The notes below the pieces were generated by a model. That model made no database searches. It saw nothing but the letters and a program-made list of their open reading frames with translations, and was not told the origin of the DNA. 64,000 nucleotides of DNA from Asterochloris sp. CNOR1. Taxonomy: Eukaryota; Chlorophyta; Trebouxiophyceae; Trebouxiales; Trebouxiaceae. Each line of letters opens with the position of its first letter. Position 1 is the first letter of the stretch. Location: contig OZ017748.1 of NCBI GenBank assembly GCA_963969365.1, positions 4,213,001-4,277,000 of the forward strand. The letters are read 5' to 3'. A program made the position numbers and the translations under genes. Positions 32,201-42,365 of this stretch are shown here, piece after piece.

Positions 32201-33298
32201 AGGCAGCCGGGGGCTGTCATCGTCGTCATGCATGGTGCACAGCATCTTCAAGTGTCTGCCAGCTGGACACAGAGCTGAGCCCGACTCTCCCAGTCAGTGT
32301 GATCTCTCCGACACAACCCCGTTTGCAAAGCTGCAGGCTGGAGCCTGAACTGTGCAAGACCCGCTTGAATGCCACCAGTGCTCACAAAACCCTGTCACCC
32401 TGCAGGCCGGACCCTGAGCTGCGCAAAACCCTCTCAGTGGCCCTCAACAAGCTGGGCGACCTGCAGTACCTGCGGCAGAACCTGCCTGCTGCGCGGGACA
32501 GCTACTGCGAGGCCCTTGCTGTCAGGCGGGCTGCTCTGAGGGAGGCAGAGACATGCAGTCATGGGGAGGCTGCCCTAGCAGAGAGGCACGTGGACGTGGC
32601 CCTCTCGTTGGCCAAGGTGGCGGATATTGAGAAGGTGAGTTCATGAGTGTCTCGGGGTGCAGAAATGGGTAAGACAGGCGGGAGTGCTCTATGGAAGGCA
32701 AAACCAGGCAGCCATAGAGAGGCCAAAGAGCTACCTGATGTGGCTGCTCAAGGTGATAGATATGAACTTCTGTGGTCAGTTGAGAACAATGTGAGGGAGC
32801 CTTGCAGGCTTCTCTTACGGGATAGAAGCAGGCAGCCTCCTGAAGCTGCCTGCATTCAAAGGCATGTAGGCATGACCAAGTTGTTGGCCCCGTCAGCAGC
32901 TACTGCAAAGGTGCGGGCACATCTTAGTTTGAAGCGGTGAACTTGTCTCAGAGGGATCAGGAACCTCAAAGTCCTGGTCATGCCGAGGTACAAAAACACA
33001 TAAACATGTCAATAATTTGCAATATTGCTCCTCTGCCAGGCACTACGTCTAGCAGTGTGCACCAAGATGTCAGTGGTCGGTCTTGGCTGTGGTTTACATG
33101 CTGAGCTTCATAACTTTGGTTTAGAAATTACTTTTGGCGCTGTTTGTGCAGGCACTTGGCAATGAAGAGCATGCTCACAGCCTGTTCAGCGACGCTGCCA
33201 AGGAGGTTTCAGCAGCTGCAAAGCTGATGCCTGGTGATGCTGGGCCCCTGAAGTTCAAGGTGGAGAATGTGCAGGCCTTCATCTCACAATATGTCTGA
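26218..33298 (+). CDS. NCA1: NCA1-like catalase chaperone (RING plus TPR)
   Basis: Ten phase-consistent exons: 26218-26269, 26468-26681, 27767-27967, 28373-28452, 29151-29230, 29642-29736, 30393-30465, 31611-31720, 32406-32634 and 33152-33298, giving 426 residues. KCPFGYD (117-123) precedes a RING-like domain (135-168: CSLC, GCGCRFCRHC, DCPVCGAD). A helical TPR region follows (ELCSQLGAV, AEQHYLAGVEHM, TLSVALNKLGDLQYL, VALSLAKVADIEK). This order and these motifs match plant NO CATALASE ACTIVITY 1, which binds catalase and helps fold and activate it. The N-terminal extension repeats CP-x-F motifs (SCPFS, RCPMGF, GCPTSF), which is unusual. Where RING proteins have a His ligand this one has Cys152. 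A TGTAA poly(A) signal lies at 33320. Confidence 0.94.
27190..27790 (+). repeat. Acceptor-edge ladder before NCA1 exon 3
   Basis: At least five degenerate units of about 85-117 bp, each containing CAGCC.GCAAGCTGAC, a pyrimidine-rich stretch, an acceptor-like TGCAG and a start resembling exon 3 (GTTTGGGGAGC, GTGGTGGAGC, real GTCTGGTGGGGCC). Acceptor positions are near 27236, 27326, 27443, 27532, 27681 and 27766; only the last opens the real exon. Confidence 0.8.
28090..28452 (+). repeat. Fourfold tandem copy of NCA1 exon 4 (RING second half)
   Basis: Four units begin with CTGCAG followed by GCAC.GTGT at 28104, 28197, 28280 and 28373. Each reads like the exon that completes the RING finger. 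Units 1-3 are decayed by substitutions and small indels; unit 3 still encodes CVARLQDCPVC. Unit 4 is the in-phase exon. Confidence 0.88.
28930..29230 (+). repeat. Acceptor-edge copies before NCA1 exon 5
   Basis: The real junction GCCATGTAG / GGCAGGTTGACGGCTTCATTG at 29150-29151 has decayed copies at about 29040 (GCTGTGCAG / GGTAGGTGGATGGCTAC) and about 28970 (GGTGGTGTAG / GGCAAGGGG). Confidence 0.65.
29780..30110 (+). repeat. Direct repeat of about 232 bp in NCA1 intron 6
   Basis: TGCCCCCAGCCTG.TGTGC followed by TGGCATCAGAC occurs at about 29828 and 30060, with further matching flanks (GGGGCCAGGGG.TGG). Confidence 0.7.
30442..30812 (+). repeat. 74-bp donor-edge ladder after NCA1 exon 7
   Basis: Five units at an almost exact 74-bp period (starts 30442, 30516, 30590, 30664 and 30739). 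Each repeats the exon 7 end CAGACTGCAGAGCTGTGTT.T, the splice donor and the first 45 intron bases (GCTGGGCCTG..AGCACTGCAT). Only the first is spliced in phase. Beyond 30812 a weaker minisatellite (GCACCTGCTGTGGGGCA-like, about 30 bp) continues to about 31310. Confidence 0.9.
31650..31990 (+). repeat. Donor-edge copies after NCA1 exon 8
   Basis: The exon 8 end (CTGGCGGGGGCAGAGCAGCACTAC...) recurs decayed at about 31793-31850 (ctggggcagcagagcagcaac...) and about 31925-31985 (ctgggtagagtagagtgctat...). Another copy pair of the exon 9 acceptor edge (CTGGAGCCTGAACTGTGCAA) lies at about 32260-32360. Confidence 0.72.
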
Positions 33299-33319
33299 TG
33301 CAAAGCGCCAAAGGAGCAA

Positions 33320-33324
33320 TGTAA
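33320..33324 (+). terminator. TGTAA poly(A) signal of NCA1
   Basis: TGTAA, the usual green-algal polyadenylation signal, 22 bases after the NCA1 stop. A second one is near 33443. Confidence 0.6.
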
Positions 33325-33526
33325 TTACCTCACGGGCGACATACTTCACAAGAATTCGTCAATGAAATCCAATCAGTGGGTCAGAAGCAACAGACTATAC
33401 ATGCAGGCACTGAGGGTCGTATGTGTATGCCAGAAACTAAGCTGTAAATGCTGAGGTCCTTCCCAAAAAAGGTGACTGCAGCTCTCTGCCAGTCGCACAT
33501 GGCTCTGTCACATGCTGTGGTCCAGC

Positions 33527-34223
33527 TCAATCTCTTGCAGAAAAGCTTGGGCTGCATGCAGGCATTGCCAGAATCAGCCTTGATGCAGGCACATGCAGCA
33601 ACAGCCTGGTAGTGAGCACAATGGCCTGCACAACCAGGCCTGAGGTCTCACCAAGCACCTCCCTCTCATGGAAGGTGTACAGCCGTCTCAACTCCCTACA
33701 GGTACAGGCCAGTCCAGCTGCCACCGCAGGTGGCGCCAGCGCCATCAGCTCCTGCACCAGCAGACACCAGTGACAGCTAGTAGCACGCGAGCAGATGCAT
33801 GGCCACAGGGCCTCTGACAGGCAGGACAGCACCAGGCGTCAGACAAGCCTCCTTATACACTGGCACTATTATACAATGCATGCAGTACACCTGCTGTGTG
33901 GCACACTGCAGCTGCTTGCACACCTCGAGTACATTGGTTGGCAACTGCATGAGCTCAAAGACAGATGCAGGGGCACCTACATTGGCAGGAAAGCATTCTT
34001 TGGGCAGCGTGCCAACACACTCAGCTGCAGAATCACACAACATTGGCTGACCGTCAGACTGCCTGATGTGCACGATGTGAGTTGTGCTAGCTGCCTGAGG
34101 CTTCCTCCGCAATGGATGGGAGTGTGCATGCCGCAGCACGATTGTCACGCCCACTGCTGCTGCTGCCAGGCAGAGAATGAGAACAGTGCTAGGATCTGTT
34201 GTCAACAGCCCAAAGTGTTGCAT
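33527..34223 (-). CDS. Small membrane protein of unknown function
   Basis: Two exons, 34223-33861 and 33811-33527, with phase-consistent GT-AG ends, giving 215 residues. Residues of about 12-31 are one membrane span (TVLILCLAAAAVGVTIVL) followed by basic residues. Two soluble helical segments follow (SVFELMQLPTNVLEVCKQLQ and LVQELMALAPPAVAAGLACT), the second Cys/Leu-rich in a way that recalls F-box-type helices, though no family is certain. It is tail-to-tail with NCA1. Confidence 0.6.
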
Positions 34224-34817
34224 GCAATACGGGCAGACTAGTCAGGCACGCAGCCATCATTTCATGACACCTGTGCGGCTGTGCTCTCAAATCATGGTTT
34301 TGGCAGAAGGTTGACCAAGAACGAGGAATGTACCAGAGCACCCCTGCCGATGCCCATGCACCAGGTCACTCTTACTTCAGCAGCTTGCCGGACTCCGAGT
34401 TGCACTCGCCTGTGCTGCAGCCTGGTCTGCATGACAAGCTGACTGTGGCGCTGGCAAGCTGGGGTGCAAGGCTTCACCATTTTGGTGAATGACACATGCT
34501 GGCCCACTGCATCTCTTTGCACAGGACCCTGACAAAGCCTGCTGCAACATCAGGTTGCCATCTGTGCTTCCTGGCACCAGATGTTTCCTCTGAAGCTGGA
34601 AGAGAGTTGCTGCACGACTGAGATTTGATCTGTGGCTTCTCCTCCACAATTATTACATCAATGAACATGTACAAAAGCTGGACATGCAGTGCATGCTCCC
34701 AACTTGTCAGGCAGGCGATTCATTGGGTGGCTCAGAGGATGTTAAGCGCAGCCGTGACAGCACACGCAGGCCTGCCTTCACTGAAGTCAGGCATGCATGT
34801 GCTGTCATTGCTGCTGA

Positions 34818-35937
34818 TCACAAATTGCACAGTGCCAGTGATTGAGTTGAGCCAGGGGCACGTTCCCCAAGCTCAGTGTGGGAGAACTGAGTCATTGATT
34901 TCTGCTGCAAGGCTGGAGGCTGCCGCAACGCTGAGATGGGAGGCAGCTTGCTCCAGCCCCTGAGATGACCTGAAAGAACGCAACATACTGCTTCACTGAC
35001 ATCAAGTAATCACGCCACACTACTCAAAACTTGGGGCTTACCAAGTTTCAGGATGATTGGGCTCTCTCTGGACCGGCCTAGAACCCCGAGATTCTCCAAG
35101 ACCAACTGTGCAAAACCACCATGATCCACGTTAGCCACTTGCAAGAGCTTTAGTGGCCTGCAGAACCAAGATGTAGGGGAGTCTGAGGCAGCTTGCCAGG
35201 CAGCAAGGGGCAAAGCAATGCACCTTTCAGTGTCTGCTGCCAAACTGTACAGGCGCACAGCCGTGACCGGCAGCGAGCATGCCCAGTAGCCAAGCTTCAG
35301 CCCGGCTGAGACCCCTGTCCTCGCAACCTCGAGCTTCTTGCCTTGGAAGTGGACCTGGGTGGCCTCTGCTCCGGGAACCTTGAACCACAGACTGGTCTGC
35401 TTTGGTGGCTTTCATCCTGCAGCCGAGCGCAGCATCTGTGGGTGCATGAGTTGCTTGCGCAGCACCAGCTGCAGCACGATAACAGGAAGCCTGGCAACAA
35501 GGCAGCAGCTGCAGACTGCACCTGTGGCTTGAGGCTTCCATGAAGGCCCAGGGGACAATCGCATGGGCATGCATGCTATCGAAGCTGTTTAGCCTGGAGC
35601 AAGTGATGCTTGACAGCGCGTGCATCTGAGGGTGCTGCAAACACCCGCCGCCCAAGTGGGCCGATTGGAATCACATTGCCGGTCCGGTAGTGGTACAACC
35701 TGTTCGCCTGCCTGCATCCGCCTGTGGCAGCAGAGTCTGCAGCCTTTTCAAGACATCCATGGGCGCGCCATCGAAGAAGCGGGCAGCTTTGTTGTCTGGA
35801 AGCTGCAGCAACTTGCCCTCCAATGTAGGCTTGTCTGCCATAGTCAGGCCAGGAACCGCATTGTCTGGGATGTCGAGGGCCTCCAACTTGCATAGCCAGT
35901 CTGCCATGGCTCCTGTCGCATGGCCCAGGTGCAACAT
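34818..35937 (-). CDS. Unknown protein (MADK-like family, longest member)
   Basis: Resolved parts: first exon from ATG at 35937 (ALDIPDNAVPGLTMADKP, then FFDGAPMDVLKRLQTLLPQ), an exon of about 35042-35380 (WFKVPGAEATQVHFQGKKLE, then LAAWQAASDSPTSWFCR and ENLGVLGRSRESPIILKL), and a last exon 34969-34818 that is in phase and ends in a stop. The middle (35400-35700) contains frames that do not join cleanly, including VIPIGPLGRRVFAA, so the model is partial. No known domain is recognised. A tandem copy lies just upstream at 36.4-36.9 kb. Confidence 0.5.
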
Positions 35938-36535
35938 AACAGGAGCCAGCAGAGCTCAGCTACAGGCTCAAGTTGCTGGCAATGGCATGCTACAGGTAAG
36001 GGGTCTTGAAGGTGCTTGTTGAGCCTTCTCATGATGCTGCACCTTGGGAGAAGTGCACCTGCCTCACTGCACGCCAGACTTTGTTGTCAGGTGAACCGCT
36101 GGTGCCCTGTCTGCGGCAGCAAAGATGCCTTGTGCAGGGGGCAATACGGCTTGTGGGCGGTGCACGCGGCTGTCCCTGAAGCAGCATGTCACCTGCATGC
36201 TTGGACCACCTTCAGCCCTTGCAGACTCAGACCCAATGTGTCATCCAGGCACTGCCCAGCACATGATTGCCATGGTGGCCTTGACCACGACAAGCAGCCC
36301 AGCAATTGCAAATGTTTGTATTCACAAACCACCGCAGACAGCCATGCTTGGGCAGGGCCACAGCACCTGCACACCTCACTGGTGGCTTGAGGCCATAAAG
36401 CCCAGAGAATGATCTCATGAGTGTGCACGCTGAAGATGATGTTCAGGCTGGAGCAAATGAAGCTTGACAGTACATGCATCTAAGTGTACTGCAAACATCT
36501 GCTGTCGAGTGTGCTGATTTGGTTCCCAGTGGCAG

Positions 36536-36790
36536 TCAGGCAGTCATGCAACCAGTTGGCTTGCCTGGGTCTGCCCCCGGCAGCACAGTCCGCAGCATTT
36601 TCTGGACATCCATGTCCGCGCCGTTGAAGAAGCAGGCAGCTTTGTCACTTGGAAACTGCAGCAGCTTGCCCTTTAACGTAGACTTATCAGCCATAGTCAG
36701 GCCAGGAATCGCGTTTTCTGGGATGTCGAGGGCCTCCAATATGCCCAGCCAGTACGCCATGGCTCCTGCAGCATTGCCCACTTGCAACAT
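36536..36790 (-). CDS. Tandem copy of the MADK-like first exon
   Basis: Open frame homologous to the exon at 35937-35700 throughout (GAMAYWLGILEALDIPENA, then MADKSTLKGKLLQFPSDKAA). It lies about 852 bp from its partner, within a duplication of roughly 850 bp (35550-36080 against 36400-36920). No downstream exons equivalent to 35042-35380 are seen, so this copy is probably a truncated gene or relic. Confidence 0.55.
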   Translation of the reverse strand: MLQVGNAAGAMAYWLGILEALDIPENAIPGLTMADKSTLKGKLLQFPSDKAACFFNGADMDVQKMLRTVLPGADPGKPTGCMTA

Positions 36791-37250
36791 GATGTGAGCC
36801 AGCAGAGCTCAGCCACAGGCTCAAGTTCATGGCAGTAAGAGATCTTGAAGCTGCTTGTTGAGCCTTCTCATGATGCTGCACCTCCAAAGAAGAGGACCTG
36901 CTCAGTGCACGCCAAGCTGCACCTTCTTGGTTCATCCAGCTACTCTGGCCGATGCTGGTGAATGTCCCGCAACAACCAAAGCACCTATAGCTACTGATTA
37001 TGTCCCGTTCTATCTACGCTGCATAATCAGATCTGACAATTTCAGGGCACATTCACTCCTTCACGTTGCTTGGGATGCGATGGTGTGGCCATTGAGAGTG
37101 TTGACTGGTTTCACTGCCAGCAACCACTGTTTTCATGGGGTGCACCTGCTTTCTGACTGAGCCTAATTGCACACGTTCAGATTTTCCATCAATGGGAAGC
37201 AATTGCAAATGAAGAGCTGCAGAGAGTGTGGGTTTGGTTTGTCGACAAAG

Positions 37251-37255
37251 TTACA
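37251..37255 (-). terminator. TGTAA poly(A) signal, probably of PPP4R2
   Basis: TGTAA on the minus strand about 215 bases after the PPP4R2 stop. Confidence 0.4.
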
Positions 37256-37468
37256 CAAGAGCACAAGCAGCATCAGAACATGGCTTCTCTGCACGACAGC
37301 GGGGCCTCCACGGTGGCAGCCAGAGCCTGATCCTGTTTCAGGGAGCCTTTCACGCGCCCTTCTGCAGCGTCTAGCCCCTTCTGCATCAGCGAGCGGATGT
37401 CAGCAGCATGGTGAGGAGCAGACCATCTTCAAAGCAACATGTATGCTCGACGCAGGCACTTTGGACCA

Positions 37469-40400
37469 TCACACTGCGCTGACAGCCATGCTCACCAAGA
37501 CACCGTTGCTCGCCGCATGTAGTGCGCCGCTCCCATTCAGTGGGGCAGTCGTCAGGCCATTGTGGTGTGGCAGAGGCCCTGCTGGGGCATTTGCGCAGGG
37601 AAGCTGTGCCTGCTTCGGACTCTGGCCTGACTCATGCCTTGTAGGGCCATCGCTGAGTGCGGCCTGCTGCCCTGTGCGCACCTGCTCATCCTGCTTCCCC
37701 ATGGTATGAAGCAGGCTGCCCGGAGCAACACCTGCCTGGCCCTGCAGCTCCTGCGCTTGGAGGGGCTTTCTGCGAACAGGCTCAGCAGGTGCCCCCTCCG
37801 CACTGCCGCCATGCAGCGGGGGGCTTCCCGAGGGGGCTCCATCTGCAGCCGGTGGGCTGCCGCTGCCCAGATCAGCAGATGGCAGCAGAGTGCAGGAGCC
37901 TGCAGCCCCTGCGTGCTGCTGGCTGGGCCCCGGCCCTGCCCGGGTCTCCCCGCTCAGCTCGTCGAAGGCCTCCTGCTGCTGGCGGCTGGCAGGAGGGTGC
38001 ACTCGAGGGCCTGCTGGCTGCTGAGGAGGGCTGGGGCTCCGGCGGCCCCCCTCGCTTTCAGATTCTTCGCGCTGCTGCTTCGAGCCTGGCTGCTCCTCAT
38101 CTGCAGGTCAAGATGGTAAGTGTCAGTGCCACTGCAGAGCAGGAGCGGTGGTCCTGGCATGCAACCCACTGCAGCCAGCTGCACGCACTGCGGCTTGACC
38201 CCTTGCCATCTACCTCTGCAGGGAGCAGAGGAACATCAGCGCCAGTACAGGGCCGGCAGGCAGGCCATGTCTTTGACCTTCTTATACCGTGCTGCTGCTG
38301 GGAGCCTGCAGGCTCTTCTTGAACCGCAAAAGCAGGGTGGTGTGTTTTGTGGGTGAGCGCAAATGCATAAAAAGCCGGTCCATGCAGGTGCAGCCAGCGA
38401 CAGACCAGCCACATGGCTGCTGCGGGCCTGCCTGGTCTGCAAGAAGCAGAGAGAAGGTGAGCGTCAAGCAGGTCCAGACAAGGGCAGCCAGCGTGGTCAG
38501 CCACGCTGCTGCTTGTAGCCTGCGTGCTCCTGCTCATCTGCAGGTGGATAGTCATGCCACTGCAGGGCAAGAACAGGAACAGCGTACCTGTGTGCAGCCG
38601 CTACGGCCAGGCGCGCTCTGAAATTTGGGACCTGTCGGCCCCAGCACGTTCAAGTGCAAAGTCCTGGAAAAGCTCACCACCTACTTGCAGCACCGAGGAT
38701 CACCAAACTAGGCAGCAGGATGACGAGCACTGCATCCTGCCTACTTGGATGCACATCCCGCCATTTGCGGCCACGCCCCGCTGGCGGCCTGGCAGATCAA
38801 TTCATGTTGAGCACAAATGATCATGGCAGTCTGCAGCAGGACAGGGCGCACTGCATCCTGCCCACCTGGGTGCTGCTCAGCTTTCCGCTTGAGGCCGCGC
38901 CCAGCCGGGGCCTCGTTGACAGGACGTAGAGCTGCCAGGGCTGCCCTTGGGGGGGGCTGGGCGTCTGTTGGCTGCTCAGTCGTCACCAACAGGAGGCGCT
39001 CAAGTGCCAGCACCTGCAGGCGGCGCAGACAGGGTTTGCAGAGATGCAAGGCTCCATTAGGAGGATTGGGGGAAATGCACACTGCTCAATCGTCACCAGC
39101 AAGGAGCGCTCAAGTGCAAGCACCTGCAGGCGGCGCAGACAGGGCTTAAAGAGATACAGGGCTGCACCTGAGAAGAGGTTGGGTGTCTGCAGGCTGCTCA
39201 CTGGTCCACTGCAGCAGGAGCTAAAGTGCCAGCACCAAGCTGCAGGTGCTTCAAGTTCAAAGGTTGCAGGCCAGGACAGAAGCAGACAGCACAGCCAGGA
39301 ACTACAGATGCAAAATCCTGGGCTTGACAATGCAGGCTTGGCAGGCCAGTCGCACAGCAGAGCAGCCCTTTATGCAGTTGCCTTTTCTAAGGGGCATAGC
39401 TACAACCTGGTCTTTCTTCTTTGCAAGGTGGGTAAACCTCCATTTCCTGAACCCTTAAGCAAAGATCGAGCTGCACTGACGGCCACATGCGAAGCAAAGC
39501 TCTGCACACTCTGACAACTAGAGGCCCCCGCGCTGCCTGCTTCTGCTCCGCCATGGGCCCCTCGTGCGCCACGTATGCCCGTAGCTGTACACAACTAAGG
39601 TTGGGCTCAGAGCGGCCTCTGCAAGCTGAAAGAGCATGATTCCTCCACGACCTGGTGCCCTTTCCCTGTGCACTGCCGCGCTGAACCCAGCATCCGCACA
39701 GCAGTGGCTCACCAGCTTGTGCAGGCGCGCGTACTGCTTGTGAGGCTCCAGCAGCAGCTCGCACAGGCGCTGCAGGGTGAAGGGGGCATCCGTGAACTGG
39801 TCCAAGTGGCCTCGCAGCCGCTCCTGAAGGCTCAGCAACGAGTCTGCGCCTGGCAGGGGCAGCGAAGGCCCCACCTGCAGCATCGGCGCAAACCCTAGAA
39901 GCCTAGCATGGGCAGAACCCCTTTTCAGCTGATGTAACCGCTCTCAACGAAAGGTGCTCCCGCAAGCCTGGCAGCTTGTGTGCGGCTGGCCAAGTGCTAG
40001 GCAGTGCGGGCACTCACGTCCACTTGGGCCTCTGCCTCAAAGTCCTGCAGGACTGCATCCATCAGGTGTTCCACCAGGGGGCGCAGCGTTGGCCAAGGGT
40101 ACCTGCAGGTGCACTGGGGCATTTTGAGTGCAGAATTATAACTATTTCAAAGTTTGCACAACTTTGCAGCACGACTCTTTCATCCCCAGTCCTCGCGCGT
40201 GAGCCCTCCACATGTGGCCACCTGTCACCCAGGCCTGCCGTGCCTGCCAGGGGTTACCTGCAGCAGCCTTACATATAACAACAAGCAGCTCAGCTCACTG
40301 CCGTGTTCATTGCAGCACTTGCGGTGGCAACTCAGCAGCAACGAATACTGAGTCCTGATGTTAGCAGGCTTGTCTGGAATCTACAGATTGCATCAAGCAC

Positions 40401-40959
40401 TGCAACGGCGTCAGGGCAGATCAGTCCTGTGTCAGCAGCACCGTGTCCTCAGGCTTCATACTTCAAACACATGGTTTAGATTTAAGCCAGATAAGTTCAG
40501 CCAGATGCAGCTCACCGTGGATGCACATTGCTGTGCAGCTTCTGGGACACAGAAGGTTGCTGAGGTCCCAGACGGGGACGCTGCCCGGTGCAGAATGTCT
40601 CCACGGCAAACATGACTTGTGCCCTGCACCGCTGTCGAAACCTTACCTGATGATGCCTGCGGTGGCAGTCTCTGCCAGTACTCCGCGCAGCGCTTGCGTG
40701 ACACGCCTGTCCCTCTTGGGCAAGCTGCAGCAACAACAGCATTGACTTGCATTCATGTTCCCTTCGAACCACGCTGCATGCATCCTGTCTGGGAGCTGTT
40801 TGCCTGTCATAAGCAAGGCTTTGCACGGGCAAGGCAAGAGGAGGCCATGCTTTGCAGCAAAGCGCATTGCACCCAGTCGCACATCGCATGGGACAAGCAG
40901 TGGAGCTACCTGGCAAACTTGAGCAGCTCCTCCTCATCTGCCACCAGCTCTGCAGCCAT
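37469..40959 (-). CDS. PPP4R2: Protein phosphatase 4 regulatory subunit 2
   Basis: Six phase-consistent exons (40959-40910, 40724-40647, 40102-40018, 39874-39713, 39013-38866, 38100-37469), 384 residues. The conserved core reads TATAGIIRYPWPTLRPLVEH, then FTDAPFTLQRLCELLLEPHKQ, YARLHKL and LALERLLLVTT, which match the PPP4R2 family in order and spacing. The C-terminal 210 residues are disordered, acidic near the start (DEEQPG, REESESEG) and Pro/Gln/Ser-rich later. By family it binds the PP4 catalytic subunit and directs it in DNA repair and RNP assembly, in nucleus and cytosol. Introns 4 and 5 are built of degenerate exon-edge copies. Confidence 0.88.
38470..39245 (-). repeat. Exon-edge ladders in PPP4R2 introns 4 and 5
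   Basis: The exon 5 acceptor edge (CTGCAG / GTGCTGGCACTTGAGCG) at 39013 is copied at 39122 and, weaker, near 39240 (period about 110 bp). The exon 5 donor edge (AGCACCCAG / GTGGGCAGGATGCAGTG) is copied about 120 bp downstream near 38745. The exon 6 acceptor edge (CTGCAG / ATGAGGAGCAGCCAGGC) at 38100 is copied at about 38545. Confidence 0.8.
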
Positions 40960-41388
40960 GGCCGCTGCAGGCTGCTGATTCCAGCAGGGTCCTCACTAGG
41001 CCGAGCAACTAGTTTACGGTCTGAGTGTCAATCTATTCTTGTCAAGCCACCAACTGCCAGATCTGATGGAGAACAGTGAGGCCTGAGACCAGAGTTCTGT
41101 GACGATGTGATATTTTGCTTGTGACGTCCAGTGTGTTCTAAACTGAGTTGTAGCTGTCCTAGATGGAGGGGTGGAATGTGCTCAGCTGCTCTCGTTGCTG
41201 CAGTTCTGCACGTGACTGCTTCCCTTCCAGGGGTTCTGGTCTGCATGCTGCCAGACTCAGAGTTCACAGACTGCCATGTCAATGTGCAAACCCATGCATG
41301 AACTGTGTGGCAGAATCATGGTGGATACAGCAGGTGATCCAGAGGCCTAGCAGCAGGCTGAACATTGGCTAAGACTGACGGCTTCACA

Positions 41389-41493
41389 GAACGCACCCAG
41401 CAAGGCATCAAGCTTGTGCTCTGGCCAGACTACAACAGTCCTGAGCACGAGCTGTATGCAACAGGCTTGGACGCCATGAGTGCGTGCCAATGA
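41389..41493 (+). CDS. Possible terminal exon of a plus-strand gene
   Basis: A short plus-strand frame (TERTQQGIKLVLWPDYNS, then ELYATGLDAMSACQ, stop) is protein-like but no upstream exon could be chained. It may be part of an unresolved gene in 41.0-41.65 kb. Confidence 0.25.
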   Translation, partial: ERTQQGIKLVLWPDYNSPEHELYATGLDAMSACQ

Positions 41494-41815
41494 CAGGTAT
41501 CCCAGCAAGTCAGGCATGCCATCTCGTACCCACACGCGCTTCACATTGCTGCAGTGCACAGGCTGCCAGCTTTGCTTCCTACCACCCTAGTCCGCTCCCA
41601 GCATGAGCTGCGCTGTGACTGGGCTAAGGTAGGCTTGTGCCCTTCAGCACTGTGCAACTGCGATGCACGCAATGTTTGAGCAACCTGCACCCGTCACAGC
41701 CTCACAGCACCTCCCCGCTGAATGAACTGCAAACAGCGCTGTGTCCCTGCGCTCCATAAAAACTCAATGCGGCCGCCCATCTGTGGTGTAGCTTGAGGGC
41801 TTGTGGTAGAACAGC

Positions 41816-42110
41816 TCAGCCTTGCGTCCCAAGTGGCACGGACTCTGTACAGTGCTCGTCGCACTTGCACTCATGCCGCCCCTGCTCTGCAAGATTCGAC
41901 TGCAGCTCCTGGTCTCTGCAGCGAGCCTCCTCTGCAATCTTTGACTGCAGCTTCTGGTCCCTGCAGGCCTGCTCTGCAATCTTGGACTGCAGCTTCTGGT
42001 CCCTGCAGGCCTGCTCTGCGATCTTGAACTGCAGCTTCTGGTGCCTGCAGTCTGCAATCTTGGACTGCAGCTTCTGGTGCCAGCAGCCCTGCCTGGCTAT
42101 GGTCACTGCA
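41816..42110 (-). CDS. 14-residue-repeat coiled coil, C-terminal part
   Basis: The minus-strand frame contains four to five copies of a 14-residue unit (consensus QKLQSKIAEQACRD), then RHECKCDEHCTESVPL and a stop at 41816. The units are 42 bp and each contains CTGCAG, so they could also be multiplied splice-acceptor edges rather than a translated repeat. The 5' end is unknown. Confidence 0.4.
41900..42100 (-). repeat. 42-bp tandem repeat
   Basis: Units of 42 bp with plus-strand core GCAATCTTGGACTGCAGCTT and CTGGT.CCTGCAGGCC, nearly identical in the centre and decaying at both ends. Confidence 0.88.
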
Positions 42111-42365
42111 CCTCTAACAAACATGTAGCATAATGTGGCTGGCTGCAGCCGACATGACCTGTGCTCACAAAGCAGCCATGCAGGCACAGCCTCCAGTATG
42201 GCACACTTTCAGACAGCCCAGTGTGGGTGGTCAACCTTTGACCGGTCTGGGGTACAGTCAGCACCCTGTTAGCACTGGCAGTACATGAGCCTTTGTGTGC
42301 CCCACAGCACTCCCCAGACACAGACAGCAGGGGCCCCTCCACAGCAGACAGGCTCCTCCACCACC

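Noticed and set aside
37167-37709. 180-codon plus-strand ORF
   Set aside because: Largely antisense to the disordered C-terminus of PPP4R2 or its 3' flank; no signal of its own.
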